In this document: positions 15,533-23,384 of the stretch, piece by piece
How the letters are laid out: the number at the start of each line of letters is the position of its first letter
How positions within the stretch are numbered: the first letter of the stretch is position 1
Source of the DNA: JAGVJT01 sp964471225
Lineage (GTDB): Bacteria > Pseudomonadota > Gammaproteobacteria > Legionellales > Legionellaceae
Direction: 5' to 3'
DNA: 33,635 nt
NCBI GenBank assembly: GCA_964471225.1
Contig: CAYYEZ010000021.1
Span: 1-33,635 of the forward strand
Translations under genes and position numbers: made by a program
Notes under the pieces: generated by a model
Databases searched by the model: none
Seen by the model: the letters and a program-made list of their open reading frames with translations, nothing else
Told to the model about the DNA's origin: nothing

Positions 15533-16973
15533 AGAGAATGATACTTTGGACTCATGGCTGAAACGTGATTATCAGCATGGGTTTGTGACAGAAATTGAAA
15601 CAGAAACGTTTGCTCCCGGACTAGATGAGTCGGTGATTAAGCGATTATCTCTGATTAAAAAAGAGCCTGATTTCGTATTGCAATGGCGTCTTAAAGCTTA
15701 CGAAGCGTGGTTGAAGATGAAAGCACCCACCTGGTCGAGTGTGCATCATTCGCCGATTGATTACCAAGCCATTTCTTATTATTCTGCTCCGAAAAACAAA
15801 GAAGATGCGCCTAAAAGCTTGGATGAAGTCGATCCTGAGTTATTGCGGACTTATGAAAAATTAGGCATCCCTTTACAAGAGCAGGCAATATTAGCTGGCG
15901 TCGCGGTTGATGCTGTGTTCGACAGTGTGTCTGTTGCGACAACTTTTAAATCTAAATTGGCAGAAAAAGGGGTCATCTTTTGTTCATTTTCTGAAGCAGT
16001 GCAAGAGCACCCAGCACTGATTGAGCAATATCTTGGTTCAGTGGTGCCTTATCGTGATAATTTTTATGCTGCGTTGAACTCTGCCGTATTTAGCGATGGC
16101 TCTTTTGTTTATATTCCAAAAGGCGTACGTTGCCCAATGGAGCTATCGACTTATTTTAGGATTAACTCAGCGGGAACAGGTCAGTTTGAGCGTACGTTAA
16201 TTATTGCAGACGCCGATAGTTATGTTTCTTATCTTGAGGGATGTACTGCGCCTAAGCGTGATGAGAATCAATTACATGCGGCAGTTGTGGAGCTCGTTGC
16301 CCTCGAAAACGCACAAATTAAATACTCCACTGTACAGAATTGGTATCCTGGAGATGAAGAGGGTAAAGGTGGAATTTATAACTTTGTAACCAAACGTGGT
16401 GCTTGTCGCGGTCGTGCCTCAAAAATTTCGTGGACACAAATCGAGACTGGTTCTGCAATTACATGGAAATATCCAAGCGTGATCTTACAAGGTGATGATA
16501 CGGTCGGTGAGTTTTATTCTGTGGCTGTGACAAATCACCTTCAGCAAGCGGATACAGGAACTAAGATGATTCATCTTGGAAAGAATACTCGCTCAACAAT
16601 TATTTCAAAAGGAATTAGTGCTGGGCGCGCACACAATGCATATCGTGGATTGGTGAGAATTGCTCCAACCGCTGAAAATGCGCGTAATTACACACAGTGT
16701 GACTCTTTGTTGATGGGAGGACTATGTTCTGCGCATACGTTTCCATATATCGAAGTAAAAAATCCAACGGCACAGGTTGAACACGAAGCGACGACGTCAA
16801 AACTGAGTGAGGAACAGCTTTTTTATTGTGAGCAGCGCGGTATTGATACAGAGGATGCGGTGTCAATGATTGTGAATGGTTTTTGTAAGCAAGTACTCAA
16901 AGAGCTTCCCATGGAATTTGCCGTGGAAGCAACGAAATTGCTAGGTATTAGTTTAGAGGGGGCAGTAGGATAA
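15525..16973 (+). CDS. sufB: Fe-S cluster scaffold subunit SufB
   Basis: 482 residues, normal length. SufB with SufC and SufD forms the scaffold on which clusters are built. The C-terminal beta-helix core is well conserved, including VYIPKGVRCPMELSTYFR, the RNYTQCDSLL cysteine corresponding to E. coli Cys405, and VEHEATTSKLSEEQLFYCEQRG. The GTG start at 15525 has AAGGA seven bases upstream and overlaps the regulator stop, implying coupled translation. Its stop codon overlaps the sufC start by one base. Confidence 0.97.
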   Translation: MVKENDTLDSWLKRDYQHGFVTEIETETFAPGLDESVIKRLSLIKKEPDFVLQWRLKAYEAWLKMKAPTWSSVHHSPIDYQAISYYSAPKNKEDAPKSLDEVDPELLRTYEKLGIPLQEQAILAGVAVDAVFDSVSVATTFKSKLAEKGVIFCSFSEAVQEHPALIEQYLGSVVPYRDNFYAALNSAVFSDGSFVYIPKGVRCPMELSTYFRINSAGTGQFERTLIIADADSYVSYLEGCTAPKRDENQLHAAVVELVALENAQIKYSTVQNWYPGDEEGKGGIYNFVTKRGACRGRASKISWTQIETGSAITWKYPSVILQGDDTVGEFYSVAVTNHLQQADTGTKMIHLGKNTRSTIISKGISAGRAHNAYRGLVRIAPTAENARNYTQCDSLLMGGLCSAHTFPYIEVKNPTAQVEHEATTSKLSEEQLFYCEQRGIDTEDAVSMIVNGFCKQVLKELPMEFAVEATKLLGISLEGAVG

Positions 16974-17719
16974 TGTTAACCATCGAAGAATTACATGTTG
17001 CGACGGGTGAAACGCCTATATTAAAGGGGATTAATCTCTCTGTGAAAGCAGGTGAGGTGCATGCGATCATGGGGCCAAATGGTTCTGGAAAAAGTACGTT
17101 GTCGAAAGTGTTAGCAGGGCATCCTGCTTATACCGTCACGAGTGGTAAAATGACTTATCTTGGCCAAGATTTAAGTCCACTATCGGTTGTTGAGCGCGCG
17201 CAAGCTGGTCTTTTTCTTTCATTTCAATATCCTGTAGAAATCCCTGGTGTCACTAACATTAACTTTTTAAAAGCCTCGGTGAATGCTGTTCGTCAAGCGC
17301 AAGGTAAGCTTCCGATGGATGCGATTGAGTTTTTGAGTTTTATTCGTGAAAAATGTCAACTGGTGGAAATGGATGAGTCATTTTTATATCGAAGTATCAA
17401 CGAAGGTTTTTCTGGCGGAGAAAAGAAGCGAAATGAAATTCTCCAGATGGCAGTCCTTGAGCCCAAACTTGCGATTTTAGATGAAACAGACTCTGGTTTA
17501 GATATCGATGCGTTAAAAACTGTGGCGCAAGGTATTAATGCAATGCGTCATCCTTCGCGAGCGATTATTTTAGTTACGCACTATCAACGATTACTGAACT
17601 ATATTGAGCCTGATTTTATTCACGTGTTAGCTCATGGTCAATTGATCAAATCAGGAGATAAATCTCTAGCACATGAGCTAGAAGACAAAGGCTACAGTTG
17701 GCTCGAGGAGATGGAGTAA
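16973..17719 (+). CDS. sufC: Fe-S cluster assembly ATPase SufC
   Basis: 248 residues. This soluble ABC-type ATPase energises the SufBCD scaffold. It shows Walker A GPNGSGKST (34-42), a Q-loop in LSFQYPVEIPGV, the SufC-type signature FSGGEKKRNEI, Walker B LAILDETDSGLD and the switch histidine in LVTHYQRLL. There is no membrane domain. The ATG overlaps the sufB stop by one base (TAATG), and sufD starts two bases after its own stop. Confidence 0.98.
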   Translation: MLTIEELHVATGETPILKGINLSVKAGEVHAIMGPNGSGKSTLSKVLAGHPAYTVTSGKMTYLGQDLSPLSVVERAQAGLFLSFQYPVEIPGVTNINFLKASVNAVRQAQGKLPMDAIEFLSFIREKCQLVEMDESFLYRSINEGFSGGEKKRNEILQMAVLEPKLAILDETDSGLDIDALKTVAQGINAMRHPSRAIILVTHYQRLLNYIEPDFIHVLAHGQLIKSGDKSLAHELEDKGYSWLEEME

Positions 17720-17721
17720 GC

Positions 17722-18963
17722 ATGCAATCTGCGCTTGATTTTTATCTTTCTTTGCCCGCATTGATTGCTGATCTTCCTCAAGTGGAAGGTTTGCGCCGTC
17801 AGGCTCAAACGGAATTCGAATCATTTGGGTTTCCAACACGTGAACATGAGGATTGGAAGTATTCACACACAGATGCCTTTTCTAAAATGCGCTTTGAATT
17901 AAGTCAGTCTTGTCATGCCCCCAAAGACGACTCTTTCCCCGTGATGCCGACCTATTTGATGTCTGGTGAGGTTTTGAATGCACCAGTGTTACCCGAGGGT
18001 GTGATCATATTACCTTGGGCTGAAGCGTTATTGTTACATGCTGAAAAAATAGCGCCTGTTTTGGGTCGTGTATTAAAAGATCGCCATGGCTTCCATGCAC
18101 AAAATACGGCTATGCTTTCGATGGGTCTTTTTATTTACTTGCCTAAACATACCTGCCTTGAAGCACCTCTTCGCTTGGTCAACTGGCAAAATGAGGACAA
18201 AGGCTGTTATTTGCGTCATTTAGTTGTGCTAGAAGAGGGGGCAGTGTTGACGTTGGTGGAGGATTACCAAGGTCATGACGAAACGGCATACTATACCAAT
18301 GTGGTTACTGAGGTACATTTACATGCACACGCTTCTTTTAAGCATTATAAGGTGCTGCGTGAAGGTTCCCAGGCTTACCATGTCGGTCAACTTGCTGTAA
18401 AACAAGATGCCTACTCTTCTTTTGAAACACATTCTTTTGCTTTAGGTGGGCAGTGGGTGCGTAGTGATGTCGATATTCAACTTCAGGGGCAACATGCATC
18501 TTGTATGATGAACGGTATCTATATGACAGGCGCAAATCAGCATTTGGATCATCATACTAAAGTCCAACATCAAGTGCCACATTGTACGAGTTATCAAGAT
18601 TACAAAGGTCTTGTGACAGGGACCTCTCGTGTTGTTTTTAATGGCATTGTGAATGTTTATCAAGATGCATTGAAGACCGTGGCACATCAAAGTAATAAAA
18701 ATTTATTATTGTCTAAAAATGCAGAAGTAGACACTAAACCTCAGCTTGAAATTTATGCAGACGATGTGGTGTGTACACATGGTGCAACGGTGGGCCAGCT
18801 TGATGATGAAGCGTTATTTTATCTTGAGGCCCGAGGAATTCCCGCGACTGAGGCGCGCTCTTTTCTCATGCGTGCTTTTGTAGAGGGAAATTTACAAAAA
18901 ATAGGTCATGCCGCTTTATCAAGCTGGATGAGTCATTTATTAAACCAAAAAATGGGGTGGTAA
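17722..18963 (+). CDS. sufD: Fe-S cluster scaffold subunit SufD
   Basis: 413 residues. SufD is a SufB paralogue forming the other half of the scaffold and is needed for iron acquisition. REHEDWKYSHTDAF near residue 40 is the typical SufD N-terminal segment. The conserved C-terminal block reads VVCTHGATVGQLDDEALFYL and includes the histidine equivalent to E. coli His360. The start at 17722 is preferred over an in-frame upstream codon at 17698 because the latter lies within sufC and because a GGAG element sits just upstream. The stop abuts the sufS ATG directly. Confidence 0.95.
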   Translation: MQSALDFYLSLPALIADLPQVEGLRRQAQTEFESFGFPTREHEDWKYSHTDAFSKMRFELSQSCHAPKDDSFPVMPTYLMSGEVLNAPVLPEGVIILPWAEALLLHAEKIAPVLGRVLKDRHGFHAQNTAMLSMGLFIYLPKHTCLEAPLRLVNWQNEDKGCYLRHLVVLEEGAVLTLVEDYQGHDETAYYTNVVTEVHLHAHASFKHYKVLREGSQAYHVGQLAVKQDAYSSFETHSFALGGQWVRSDVDIQLQGQHASCMMNGIYMTGANQHLDHHTKVQHQVPHCTSYQDYKGLVTGTSRVVFNGIVNVYQDALKTVAHQSNKNLLLSKNAEVDTKPQLEIYADDVVCTHGATVGQLDDEALFYLEARGIPATEARSFLMRAFVEGNLQKIGHAALSSWMSHLLNQKMGW

Positions 18964-20184
18964 ATGGGATTTTCTCCTGATGTGGTTCGGCAAGATTTTC
19001 CTATTTTACATCAAGACGTAAATGGCTATCCTTTAGTGTATTTTGATAATGCTGCGACGACACAGAAACCTAAAGCAGTGCTACAAGCCATCGAGCATTA
19101 TTACTCGTCAGATAATGCAAATGTACATCGAGGGGTACACGTCTTAAGTGAGCGAGCTACGGCTCAGTTTGAGGCAGCTCGTCGTGCTGTACAAAAATGG
19201 ATTAATGCGCCTTGTCTTAAAGAATGTATTTTTGTTAGAGGAACCACTGAGGCAATTAATTTGGTCGCACAAAGTTATGCGATGCCTCGTTTTCAAGCTG
19301 GGGATGAAATTATTGTCACTTATCTTGAACACCACTCTAATATTGTACCCTGGCAGATGGTGTGTGAACGTACCGGAGCCATATTACGTGTGGTGAATGT
19401 ACTTCAAGATGGCCAATTAGATATCGCACATTATGAGCAATTACTTTCTGAAAAAACTAAACTAGTCGCACTGACCTATGCGTCAAATGCTTTGGGAACG
19501 ATTAATCCTGTACGTAGTTTTATTGAAAAAGCACATGCTGTCGGTGCGGTCGTTTTATTGGATGGTGCACAAGCCACACCTCATTTACCGGTGGATGTTA
19601 CGGCGTTAGATTGTGATTTTTATGCTTTTTCTGGACATAAAATGTATGGCCCTACAGGGATTGGTGTGCTTTGGGGACGTGCTTCTCTATTAGAAGAAAT
19701 GCCACCTTATCAAGGTGGGGGTGAGATGATTCGTTACGTGCAGTTTGAGCATACTGAGTATGCTGATTTGCCACATAAATTTGAAGCAGGTACACCCAAT
19801 ATTGAAGGTGTCATTGGACTCATGGCGGCAATTCAATATTTATCAACATTTGAAATCAACACGTTGATGGCCTATGAAACAGAATTGCTATCTTATGCGA
19901 CTAAAATGATTTTAGATTTACCTGGATTTCGCATTTATGGCTTAGCACCTGAAAAGGTTCCTGTGATTTCATTTACGCATGAGTCTATTCATGCTCATGA
20001 TTTGGCGACTATTTTAGATAGCCGAGGGATTGCTATGCGAAGTGGACATCATTGTGCGATGCCTTTGATGACGTTCCTGAAAGTGCCAGCAACGACTAGG
20101 TTGTCTTTATCTTTTTATAATACGACAGAAGAAATAGATGCTGCGATAGAAGCATTGTCTTATGCGTGTGAGGTGTTTCGTTGA
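18964..20184 (+). CDS. sufS: Cysteine desulfurase SufS
   Basis: 406 residues, class V PLP aminotransferase fold, type II desulfurase. It takes sulfur from cysteine as an enzyme-bound persulfide. The PLP lysine is K226 (SGHKMYGPTG), the catalytic cysteine is C364 (RSGHHCAMP), and VYFDNAATTQKP lies near the start; both numbers equal those of E. coli SufS. The sulfur acceptor is presumably the SufU encoded next, since no SufE gene is present here. Confidence 0.97.
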   Translation: MGFSPDVVRQDFPILHQDVNGYPLVYFDNAATTQKPKAVLQAIEHYYSSDNANVHRGVHVLSERATAQFEAARRAVQKWINAPCLKECIFVRGTTEAINLVAQSYAMPRFQAGDEIIVTYLEHHSNIVPWQMVCERTGAILRVVNVLQDGQLDIAHYEQLLSEKTKLVALTYASNALGTINPVRSFIEKAHAVGAVVLLDGAQATPHLPVDVTALDCDFYAFSGHKMYGPTGIGVLWGRASLLEEMPPYQGGGEMIRYVQFEHTEYADLPHKFEAGTPNIEGVIGLMAAIQYLSTFEINTLMAYETELLSYATKMILDLPGFRIYGLAPEKVPVISFTHESIHAHDLATILDSRGIAMRSGHHCAMPLMTFLKVPATTRLSLSFYNTTEEIDAAIEALSYACEVFR

Positions 20185-20630
20185 TGGATATTCGAGAGCT
20201 ATATCAAGAAGTGATTATGGATCATAATCGGCATCCTCGTAATCACCATGAAATGTTAAATTCTACGTGTTCTGCGCGTGGTCACAATCCTTTATGTGGA
20301 GACCAACTCACGGTTTATCTTCATCTTACAGAGAATCTCATCGATGATGTGAGTTTTGTAGGGTGTGGGTGTGCAATATCTCAAGCTTCGGCTTCTTTAA
20401 TGACTGAAGCTGTTAAAGGAAAAAATATTGATGAAGCGCATCGTTTGTTTGAAACGTTTCACCATATGATGACAGAAGACAATGCCCCCCCTGGAAAAAT
20501 AGATAAATTGACCGTACTGATGGGTGTGAAAGCTTATCCTGCTCGTGTTAAATGTGCGACGTTGGCTTGGCACACTTTGGATGCAGCACTTAAAAAAGAA
20601 GTGAGTATTGTCAATACGGAGATAGAGTGA
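20184..20630 (+). CDS. sufU: SufU-type sulfur acceptor / scaffold
   Basis: 148 residues. The protein is IscU-like but of the SufU type, with an enlarged stretch between the second and third ligands. The metal ligands of Bacillus SufU are matched by C38 and D40 (NPLCGD), C63 (GCGCAIS, with an extra C61) and C124 (RVKCATL). SufU proteins bind zinc and accept persulfide from SufS by ligand swapping, replacing SufE. The ATG at 20184 overlaps the sufS stop (TGATG). A TTG one codon earlier is in frame but less likely. Confidence 0.93.
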   Translation: MDIRELYQEVIMDHNRHPRNHHEMLNSTCSARGHNPLCGDQLTVYLHLTENLIDDVSFVGCGCAISQASASLMTEAVKGKNIDEAHRLFETFHHMMTEDNAPPGKIDKLTVLMGVKAYPARVKCATLAWHTLDAALKKEVSIVNTEIE

Positions 20631-20968
20631 TGCTTGGATTTAAGAAAAAGCACAAAGAACTTGAAGCGCTCAAAGAGGCTGTCATTGCAGCACTTAAAAC
20701 CGTTTATGATCCAGAGATTCCCACCAATATTTATGATTTGGGGTTGATTTATGATGTTACCATTGATGATAAAAAACGTGTAGACATCAAAATGACGCTG
20801 ACGTCACCCGGTTGTCCTGTTGCTCAAACCTTTCCGGGGACGGTTGAGCAGGCGGTACTTCAAGTCGAAGGTGTCTTTGAGTGTGTCGTTGAGTTAGTTT
20901 GGGAGCCACCTTGGACGCAAGAGCGGATGAGCGAGATTGCAAAACTTGAGCTTGGGATTTTTTATTGA
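20630..20968 (+). CDS. sufT: SufT / MIP18-family (DUF59) Fe-S maturation protein
   Basis: 112 residues. The DUF59 core is clear: VYDPEIPTNIYDLGLIYDV, then MTLTSPGCPVAQ with the conserved cysteine, then VELVWEPPW...MSEIAKLELG at the C-terminus. Homologues next to sufU (SufT, YitW) help mature or deliver clusters under high demand. The ATG at 20630 overlaps the sufU stop. Its own stop overlaps the epmA start by one base. Confidence 0.92.
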   Translation: MLGFKKKHKELEALKEAVIAALKTVYDPEIPTNIYDLGLIYDVTIDDKKRVDIKMTLTSPGCPVAQTFPGTVEQAVLQVEGVFECVVELVWEPPWTQERMSEIAKLELGIFY

Positions 20969-21912
20969 TGTCTTGGAAGCCTTCTGCGTCGTTGGATGAC
21001 TTACGAAAACGCTCAGTGTTGATAGCAAAAATACGTGCTTTTTTTACAGCAAGAGGGTATCTCGAAGTTCAAACGCCTATTATGGCTCAGTTTGGTGTGA
21101 CTGACCCGTATCTTAGTAATATTCCTGCCACGTTTCGAGATCAAACTTACGTGTTGCAGACTTCGCCTGAATATCACATGAAACGGCTATTGGCCGCAGG
21201 TAGCGGGCCTATTTTCCAATTAAATCAAGCATTTCGGGATGATGAATTAGGACGGTGGCATAATCCTGAGTTTACAATGTTAGAATGGTATCAACTCGGT
21301 GCCGATCATTTGACGCTTCTAAAAGAAGTAGAGGCGTTAGTTCAAACTATTTTGATGTGTCCTCCATTTTTGCTCAAAACATATCGAGAAGCCTTTTTAA
21401 CCTGCTGTGAGCTTGATCCTTTTATCGCAACGCTGAGTGAATTACGTCAGTGTTTATCTCGTTATGAGTTGGCATCTGTGCTGAGTCCAGACGAGGAAGA
21501 TCGAGACCAATACTTATTTCTCCTGATGAGTCATGTGGTAGAGCCATCTTTTAAGGAATGGGATGCCCCTGTTGCAATTGTTGATTTTCCACCCTCACAA
21601 GCGTCTTTGGCAAAAGTAGTGTCTGGTGTTGCAGAGCGTTTTGAGATCTACTATCAAGGTGTTGAATTAGCCAATGGTTTTCACGAGTTGACAGATCCGG
21701 TGTTGCAATCTGCTCGCTTCGATGAGGATAATATGCGCCGAAGAGCGAAGCAACGTCCAGAAGTCCCATGTGATAAATATTTCCTGCAAGCTTTGGCTCA
21801 TGGACTCCCTGCTTGTAGTGGTGTTGCTTTGGGTGTAGATAGACTTATCGCATTTGCTTTAGGCAAAGCCAGTATTAGTGAGGTGTTGGCATTTGATCAT
21901 GCCCGGGCCTAA
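20968..21912 (+). CDS. epmA: Elongation factor P--(R)-beta-lysine ligase
   Basis: 314 residues, close to E. coli EpmA (325). This truncated class II lysyl-tRNA synthetase paralogue has only the catalytic core and no anticodon-binding domain. It attaches (R)-beta-lysine to EF-P so that ribosomes pass proline stretches. Class II motif 1 is near RGYLEVQTP, motif 2 is FQLNQAFRDDELGRWHNPEFTMLEW and motif 3 is GVALGVDRLIA. Its ATG overlaps the sufT stop, so it is the last gene of the suf transcript. EpmB, which makes beta-lysine, is a radical-SAM Fe-S enzyme; efp and epmB are not in this window. Its 3' end overlaps the convergent efflux gene by 4 bases. Confidence 0.95.
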   Translation: MSWKPSASLDDLRKRSVLIAKIRAFFTARGYLEVQTPIMAQFGVTDPYLSNIPATFRDQTYVLQTSPEYHMKRLLAAGSGPIFQLNQAFRDDELGRWHNPEFTMLEWYQLGADHLTLLKEVEALVQTILMCPPFLLKTYREAFLTCCELDPFIATLSELRQCLSRYELASVLSPDEEDRDQYLFLLMSHVVEPSFKEWDAPVAIVDFPPSQASLAKVVSGVAERFEIYYQGVELANGFHELTDPVLQSARFDEDNMRRRAKQRPEVPCDKYFLQALAHGLPACSGVALGVDRLIAFALGKASISEVLAFDHARA

Positions 21913-23384
21913 GCCAAAGGATCTGGGCAGCGTTTTGTGCAAGAGCCCTGTGTGTTACAAGCTTTAGCTTTATCCTCCCACCAGCCTCCGCCGAGAGATT
22001 GAAATAATGCAACACTATCTAAAAGTCGATTAGTTTCACTTTGAATCAGTAAGAGGCTAGCTTGGAGATAACGTTGCTCGTTTTGTAAGAGAATATAAGT
22101 ATTCATATCACCGAGCCCCCATTGATGACGCGCAATCGAAACATTGAGTTTTGCAGCATTGCGTGCGGCTTTTGCTGTTGTATAGGCTTTGCTGTCTTGG
22201 TCAATCGCGTTTAGTGTGTCGGTAACATTTTGAAAAGCTTGAATGACTGTGGAGCGATATGTTTCAGCGGCTTGTTGATAGGCTGCTTCGGCTACTTTTT
22301 GTTGATGTAGTAACGTTCCTGCATCAAAAATAGGTTGGGTTAAAATACCAGCCAATCCCCAAAAGTTTGTATTAGGTCCAATAAAGCTCGCCAAATTTGC
22401 TGTTGAAGCACCAATGCCTGTGGTGGTCAGATTAATGTTAGGTAGTCGATTAGACTTAGCCACACCAATCAATGCATTTGCTGAATGCATTTGCTCTTCA
22501 GCTGCGCGAATATCTGGTCGTTGCTCTAAAAGTGTAGAGGGTAATGACAAGGGCAGTGTTTCTGGAAGTTTGATATCTTTAAATTTAAATGTCGGTGTGT
22601 CTTGATGATTAGGCAATCTTCCCGCTAGCGCATTAAGTAAATTGCGTTGCAGTGCGAGTTGTTTACGTAAAGGTGGAAGAGAGGCTGTTGTGGCTGCGAG
22701 AGCTTCTTCTTCTAAGTGAATATCGTATTGAGACGCATCACCTAAATAGTTCTTTTTACGTGTGATTTGAAGTAAATCTCTTTGCGTTGTAATCAGTTTT
22801 TTCGTTTCTTTGATTTGTTCGCGAAGAGAGGCTTCTTGGATGGCTGCACTCACTACATTGGACGCTAAAGTCAGGTATGTGGCCTCTAATTTCAGCTGCT
22901 GGTAATGTGCTTGAGCGATTAAAGATTCTTCCTGTCGTTTGTTTCCTCCAAAAACATCTGGATTGTAGCCCACAAAAAATTGACCAGTGAAGAGTGCATA
23001 ATCGTACTGATTTGAAGCAAGTACACTTGTTAGAATTCTTGCAACTTGTTGTTTGCTTGGCTCAAAACTAAATCCAACATGAGGAAAATAAATACCTCGA
23101 TGTGCGTAAACTTGTTCACGTGCACCCAATAATGCTGCTTTTGCGGCAGCAACATCCGCATTATGTTTAAAGCTTTCTATAATTAGGTCACTTAATCTTT
23201 CTGAGTGAAAGGCTTCCCACCATTGTTTAGGCACGCGTTTTTCAACAATTAACTTTTGTTTCACGAAAGCTTCTGACGGTTTAAGAGCGAGTGTTTTAGG
23301 TAGCTCTTGTTTAGGCCTACTATATTCGGGGCCGACAACACAACCGCTTATCAAAAGGGTAAAAAAAAGAGCGAGATATCTCAT
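21909..23384 (-). CDS. Outer-membrane efflux lipoprotein (NodT/OprM-like, TolC superfamily)
   Basis: 491 residues. A lipoprotein signal ends in LISGC, placing the acylated cysteine at residue 15, followed by VVGPEYSRP, a segment typical of the NodT/OprM family. Two repeats of long alpha-helical hairpins follow, as in TolC-type channels, for example PLRKQLALQRNLLNALAGRLP and LPSTLLEQRPDIRAAEEQM. It should form the outer-membrane duct of the RND pump encoded just upstream, whose stop it overlaps (ATGA). The last ~16 residues contain three cysteines and extend past the usual end, into the overlap with epmA. Confidence 0.93.
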   Translation of the reverse strand: MRYLALFFTLLISGCVVGPEYSRPKQELPKTLALKPSEAFVKQKLIVEKRVPKQWWEAFHSERLSDLIIESFKHNADVAAAKAALLGAREQVYAHRGIYFPHVGFSFEPSKQQVARILTSVLASNQYDYALFTGQFFVGYNPDVFGGNKRQEESLIAQAHYQQLKLEATYLTLASNVVSAAIQEASLREQIKETKKLITTQRDLLQITRKKNYLGDASQYDIHLEEEALAATTASLPPLRKQLALQRNLLNALAGRLPNHQDTPTFKFKDIKLPETLPLSLPSTLLEQRPDIRAAEEQMHSANALIGVAKSNRLPNINLTTTGIGASTANLASFIGPNTNFWGLAGILTQPIFDAGTLLHQQKVAEAAYQQAAETYRSTVIQAFQNVTDTLNAIDQDSKAYTTAKAARNAAKLNVSIARHQWGLGDMNTYILLQNEQRYLQASLLLIQSETNRLLDSVALFQSLGGGWWEDKAKACNTQGSCTKRCPDPLA

